From assembly GCF_004136555.1 (NCBI RefSeq), contig NZ_NOIT01000003.1, positions 124,001 through 188,000 of the forward strand: a DNA stretch of 64,000 bases. The letters run 5' to 3'. The position numbers were made by a program, and so were the translations under genes. The notes beneath the pieces were generated by a model. It searched no databases. It had not been told where the DNA came from and saw only the letters and a list, made by a program, of their open reading frames with translations. This DNA is from Kocuria carniphila. Lineage in GTDB: Bacteria; Actinomycetota; Actinomycetes; Actinomycetales; Micrococcaceae. This document shows, piece after piece, positions 60,349 to 64,000 of the stretch. Each line of letters begins with the position of its first letter. Within the stretch, counting starts at the first letter, position 1.

Positions 60349-62141
60349 GACCATCGTCGAACACCATTTTGGGCGGGCGCTACGCACTCACAGAACGTAT
60401 CGCCATAGGCGGCATGGGAGAGGTCTGGAAAGCAAAGGACCAGGTCCTGGGCCGCATCGTGGCCGTCAAGATCTTGAAGGACGAATACAACGGCGACCCG
60501 ACCTTCTTGCAGCGATTCCGTGCCGAGGCTCGGCACACCGCGCTGCTCAACCACCCCGGCGTGGCCAATGTCTTCGACTACGGCGAGGACGAAGGCTCCG
60601 CGTTCCTGGTCATGGAGCTGGTTCCGGGTGATCCGCTGTCCAACGTGATCGATCGCAAGAAGTCGCTCGAGCCGGACACCGTTCTGAACTACATCGGGCA
60701 GACTGCCCGCGCCTTGGCCGCTGCTCATGCGCAGGGTCTGGTACACCGCGATGTGAAGCCGGGCAACCTGATCATCACCCCGGACAACCGGGTCAAGGTG
60801 ACGGACTTCGGCATCGCCCGCTTGGCGGATCAGGTGCCGCTCACTGCCACCGGTCAGGTCATGGGCACCGCCCAGTACCTGGCGCCGGAACAGGCCACGG
60901 GCCAGACCGCCACGGGCTCCTCCGATATCTATTCGCTGGGCATCATCGGCTACGAACTGCTGGCTGGGAAGCGACCGTTCACCGGTGAATCCCAGATCGC
61001 CATAGCCCTGGCCCAGGTCAACGATCCGCCACCGCCGCTTCCGGACAGCATTCCGGAACCGGTTCGCGCGCTGATCATGTCCATGCTCGCCAAGGATCCG
61101 CAGGACCGCCCGGAGAACGCCGGCAAGCTGGCCAACGCCGTGGATGCACTCCGACGCAACGACGTGAAGTCCGCCGTGGCCATGGTTCCCGGGATGGCTC
61201 AGTTCCTCCCCGACCACCCCGAGGACGACCAACCCACCGAGGCGATCTCCCCGGTCAAGGATGATCGCACCCGGCCCATGCCGCGTTCCACGGGTTCGGC
61301 AGCCGTACCGGCGGTCGTCGGTTCCGCAGCCGCCGCCAATAGACCGGATCCCAAGTACAGTGCCCACCCCTCCACCGCACAGTTCGACGCCGTGGAGCAC
61401 TCCGACTCCACGGGCAAGGGTGGCTCCGAATCGGCTGGTCGGCGTAAGTCTCCGTGGCCCTGGGCGCTGCCCCTGGTGTTGCTCTTGCTGGGCGGCGTGA
61501 TCTTCGGACTGTGGGCTCTGGGCAACCGAGACGATGGCGATTCCACTCCGCAGGGCACCGTGACGTCTTCCACCGCGAGCCCCTCCGCGGAGATGGTCAC
61601 GCTTCCGGCGAGCATCGTGGGCCAGAACGGTGACGAGATAGCCAATGACATCGCCCAGCTCGGTGTGAACGTGGACAAGCGGCTGCAGCAGGGAAGTGGT
61701 AACCCCGATGGCACCGTGATCTCCTCGGACCCTGAAGCGGGCACCGAGGTCGCCGTGGGTTCCACCGTGATCCTCTACGTCGCGTGGTCTCCCGAGGCCG
61801 GCAACAATGGCGGCGGCCAGCAGGATTCGGAGGCTCCCGCGCAGGATGCCCCGGCCACACAGAACCCCGCGCCGGAGCAGACGCAGGCACCGCAGCCCGC
61901 CGAGCCCGCCCAGGCTCCCGACGACGCCCCGGCCGCCACCCAGAACCCCGGGGCCCGCGATGATTCCGCGGCCACCCCGGCGGCAGAAGCCGCCGCCGAT
62001 CCCGACGCCGCGGCGTCGTCACCCGCGGACGGTCAGCTGCAGAGCGTGGCCGAGGCTCCGCGCTCGGATGCTGCCCAGGGCCAGCAGAGCGTGAGCGGCG
62101 CCGAGCAGGGTTCCGGTGCCGGCACCGGAACCGAGGGGTGA
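60345..62141 (+). CDS. pknA: Ser/Thr protein kinase PknA with a PASTA-like domain and a long Ala/Pro/Gln tail
   Basis: This 598-residue membrane kinase has a Hanks-type domain (1-270): glycine loop [15 protein letters not shown]-binding K42, catalytic HRDVKPGNL and DFGIARL. One membrane helix lies at about 368-386 ([22 protein letters not shown]). Outside there is one PASTA-like unit (about 420-485, [20 protein letters not shown]), then a 110-residue low-complexity tail of Ala, Pro, Gln and Asp. Classical PknA lacks PASTA units, so the extension is notable. It phosphorylates growth and division proteins. GTG start overlaps pbpA. Confidence 0.92.
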   Translation: MRPSSNTILGGRYALTERIAIGGMGEVWKAKDQVLGRIVAVKILKDEYNGDPTFLQRFRAEARHTALLNHPGVANVFDYGEDEGSAFLVMELVPGDPLSNVIDRKKSLEPDTVLNYIGQTARALAAAHAQGLVHRDVKPGNLIITPDNRVKVTDFGIARLADQVPLTATGQVMGTAQYLAPEQATGQTATGSSDIYSLGIIGYELLAGKRPFTGESQIAIALAQVNDPPPPLPDSIPEPVRALIMSMLAKDPQDRPENAGKLANAVDALRRNDVKSAVAMVPGMAQFLPDHPEDDQPTEAISPVKDDRTRPMPRSTGSAAVPAVVGSAAAANRPDPKYSAHPSTAQFDAVEHSDSTGKGGSESAGRRKSPWPWALPLVLLLLGGVIFGLWALGNRDDGDSTPQGTVTSSTASPSAEMVTLPASIVGQNGDEIANDIAQLGVNVDKRLQQGSGNPDGTVISSDPEAGTEVAVGSTVILYVAWSPEAGNNGGGQQDSEAPAQDAPATQNPAPEQTQAPQPAEPAQAPDDAPAATQNPGARDDSAATPAAEAAADPDAAASSPADGQLQSVAEAPRSDAAQGQQSVSGAEQGSGAGTGTEG

Positions 62142-62147
62142 CCCAGC

Positions 62148-64000
62148 ATGCCGATGCCCGCAATGCCAGACCTGATCAACGACCGGTACAAGGTCGGTGA
62201 GGTCATCGGTCGCGGTGGCATGGCCACTGTGCACGTGGGTGAGGACACCCGTCTGGGGCGTCGCGTAGCCATCAAGGTATTGCGACCCGAACTCGCCGCG
62301 GACGATACGTTCCACGAGAGGTTCCAGCGCGAGGCACAAGCAGTGGCCTCCCTGAACCACCACACGATCGTCTCGATTTACGACACCGGCGAGATCAAGC
62401 CGCAGGGCCCGGACGGCGTGACCCGACCGTACATCGTGATGGAGTACGTCCCCGGGCAGACCCTGCGGGAACTGATCCACGGTAAGGGCATCGACCCCGA
62501 GCAGGCCATCGAGTACATGTTCGGCATTCTGGATGCCCTCTCCTTCAGCCACCGCGCGGGCATCGTGCACCGCGATATCAAGCCGGCCAACGTGAAGGTC
62601 ACCCCGGACGGCGGGGTCAAGGTCATGGACTTCGGCATCGCGCGCGCCGTGGAGGACACCCAGGCCGCGCTCACGCAGTCCCAAGCGGTCCTGGGCACCG
62701 CGCAGTACCTGTCCCCCGAGCAGGCCCGCGGTGCCTCGGTGGACCCGCGCTCGGACCTGTATTCCGCGGCGTGCGTGCTGTTCGAGATGCTCACCGGCCG
62801 CGCACCGTTCGTGGGCGAGTCCTCGGTCGCGATCGCAGCGCAGCACGTGCGGGACGCACCGCCCGCGCCGTCGGCGTTGAACCCCCAGCTGCCCAAGTCC
62901 GTGGACCGGTTCATGGAACGGGCGCTGGCCAAGGACCGGGACCATCGCTTTTCCGACGCCGCTCAGATGCGTCGCGCGTTGCGTACAGTTCTCGTGGAGT
63001 TGCCGGATGATCTCGAGGCCACTCAGGCGATGGATCCGACGCAGACCGCGGACACCAACACCAAGACACTTCCTGCGGTGGGTGCCGGAGCCGCCGCCGG
63101 CGCCGTAGTCGCAGCCGGACGCAGTGAGACCGCCGAGCAACCGGTCGACGCGAATGATGACCCCCTGCACTACGAACTCGATCCGGATGAGGACACCGAG
63201 GACGTGCGACCGGGTGCCGCGGCTGCCGCACCTGCCAAGCGGGACAAGCAGAAGGGCGGAAACGGTTGGATCCTCCCCGCGGTGCTGATCGTCCTGCTCA
63301 TCACGGGGCTCGGAATCGGCGGTGTCCTGGGCGTGCAGTGGTGGCAGAACCAGCAGGTGGAGCAGCCGTCCATGGTTTCCGTTCCGCAGGTCGTGGGAAT
63401 GGACCGCACCACAGCGGAGAACACGCTGCGTGACGCCCAGCTCGAGCCCACCTTCAGCACCGAGAACAGCGATTCCGTGCCGGAGAAGCACGTCATCACC
63501 ATGGATCCTTCCGCGGGCGATCAGGTGGCGGTGGGTTCCAGCGTGGCTGTGACCGTCTCGGACGGGCCCGGCACCGTGGACGTCCCCAATGACCTGGTCG
63601 GTCAGACCCTGGACAACGCCCGCAATGCCCTGCGTGAAGCGGGCCTGAGCGTGGGCATGGTCAGCACGGCCAACAGCGCAACCGTTCCCGAGAACGTGGT
63701 GATGTCCACCGATCCAGCTGGCGGCACCTCGCTCGACAAGGACAGCCCCGTGCAGTTGCAGGTCTCCAGCGGTCGGGTGACCGTGCCGGACGTCGTGGGC
63801 ATGTCCCGCGCCGAAGCCGAGAGCGCCCTACGCGCGGACAACGTTCGGTTGAACTTCAACATCGCAGTCCGGGATTCCCGGGATGAGGCCACGGACACCG
63901 TGCTCGAACAGTCCGCCCCGGCCGGTTCTTCGGTGGCCCAGGGGTCCACGGTCACACTCACCATTGCGCGTCAGGTCACGCCGTCACCCACGGCCACACC
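62148..64000 (+). CDS. pknB: Ser/Thr protein kinase PknB, 3' end outside the window
   Basis: 617 codons are present and the frame is open to the window edge. The kinase domain (about 13-275) has VIGRGGMATVHVG, K43, HRDIKPANVKV and DFGIARAV with a Thr-rich activation segment. A juxtamembrane linker follows, then a helix at about 372-394 and three PASTA units so far (VPQVVGMDRTTAENTL, VPNDLVGQTLDNARNAL, VPDVVGMSRAEAESAL). PASTA units sense muropeptides or lipid II. Several ATGs cluster at the start; the first, at 62148, follows GAGGGG. Confidence 0.95.
   Translation, partial: MPMPAMPDLINDRYKVGEVIGRGGMATVHVGEDTRLGRRVAIKVLRPELAADDTFHERFQREAQAVASLNHHTIVSIYDTGEIKPQGPDGVTRPYIVMEYVPGQTLRELIHGKGIDPEQAIEYMFGILDALSFSHRAGIVHRDIKPANVKVTPDGGVKVMDFGIARAVEDTQAALTQSQAVLGTAQYLSPEQARGASVDPRSDLYSAACVLFEMLTGRAPFVGESSVAIAAQHVRDAPPAPSALNPQLPKSVDRFMERALAKDRDHRFSDAAQMRRALRTVLVELPDDLEATQAMDPTQTADTNTKTLPAVGAGAAAGAVVAAGRSETAEQPVDANDDPLHYELDPDEDTEDVRPGAAAAAPAKRDKQKGGNGWILPAVLIVLLITGLGIGGVLGVQWWQNQQVEQPSMVSVPQVVGMDRTTAENTLRDAQLEPTFSTENSDSVPEKHVITMDPSAGDQVAVGSSVAVTVSDGPGTVDVPNDLVGQTLDNARNALREAGLSVGMVSTANSATVPENVVMSTDPAGGTSLDKDSPVQLQVSSGRVTVPDVVGMSRAEAESALRADNVRLNFNIAVRDSRDEATDTVLEQSAPAGSSVAQGSTVTLTIARQVTPSPTAT

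Overview
The window is chromosomal DNA from a high-GC Gram-positive actinobacterium, most likely of the order Micrococcales. The genus (for example Kocuria, Rothia or Arthrobacter relatives) cannot be fixed from sequence reading alone. Supporting signs are the ureABC-EFG-D gene order, the block fhaA-fhaB-pstP-rodA-pbpA-pknA-pknB at the right end, many GTG starts, and tight ATGA/GTGA gene overlaps. Base composition is mosaic: hand counts give about 45-47% GC in parts of the glucuronide genes near 13.5-14.9 kb and above 80% in one line near 27.9 kb.

Layout. (1) 1-6.7 kb: the end of ureB, then ureC, ureE, ureF, ureG and ureD, a NiCoT nickel permease and a TauE/TSUP permease; a nickel-urease locus. 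(2) 6.8-8.6 kb, minus strand: a GntR/FCD regulator coupled to an MFS transporter. (3) 8.7-20.8 kb: a glucuronide/hexuronate catabolic locus with a LacI regulator, uxaC, a fructuronate-reductase-like gene, uidA and two GPH transporters. The second transporter (uidB) is split by an IS481-family element and also carries a frameshift. A ManD-like dehydratase with a substituted metal ligand and gluconokinase follow. (4) 20.9-23.1 kb: rlmC and an unknown gene with a HicA-like C-terminus.

(5) 23.4-34.9 kb: the most unusual part. A translationally coupled minus-strand operon encodes, in order, a tandem alpha/beta hydrolase, a lipoprotein esterase, an AcpS-type phosphopantetheinyl transferase, a carrier protein, an acyl-CoA-dehydrogenase-like flavoprotein, a stand-alone SerRS-like amino acid:[carrier protein] ligase, a DUF1839 protein and a diverged GH2 protein. 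A second tandem alpha/beta hydrolase faces it. Both hydrolases have Cys in place of Ser in one nucleophile elbow. The set looks like a non-ribosomal route that activates one amino acid on a carrier protein. I know of no assigned product.

(6) 35.4-47.3 kb: an exopolysaccharide locus with four glycosyltransferase or acetyltransferase genes, gmd and fcl (GDP-L-fucose), and Wzx-, Wzy- and Wzz-like proteins. It is interrupted by two decayed genes (an alcohol dehydrogenase and a PAP2 phosphatase). It is divergent from the carrier-protein operon, so the two may cooperate, for example by aminoacylating a glycan; this is inference.

(7) 47.4-54.2 kb: serA, a DASS dicarboxylate transporter, dps, a FadH-like dienoyl-CoA reductase and a PepSY lipoprotein. 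(8) 54.4-64.0 kb: the conserved actinobacterial cell-growth and Ser/Thr-phosphorylation operon, with pknB running off the end. No rRNA, tRNA or CRISPR array was seen.
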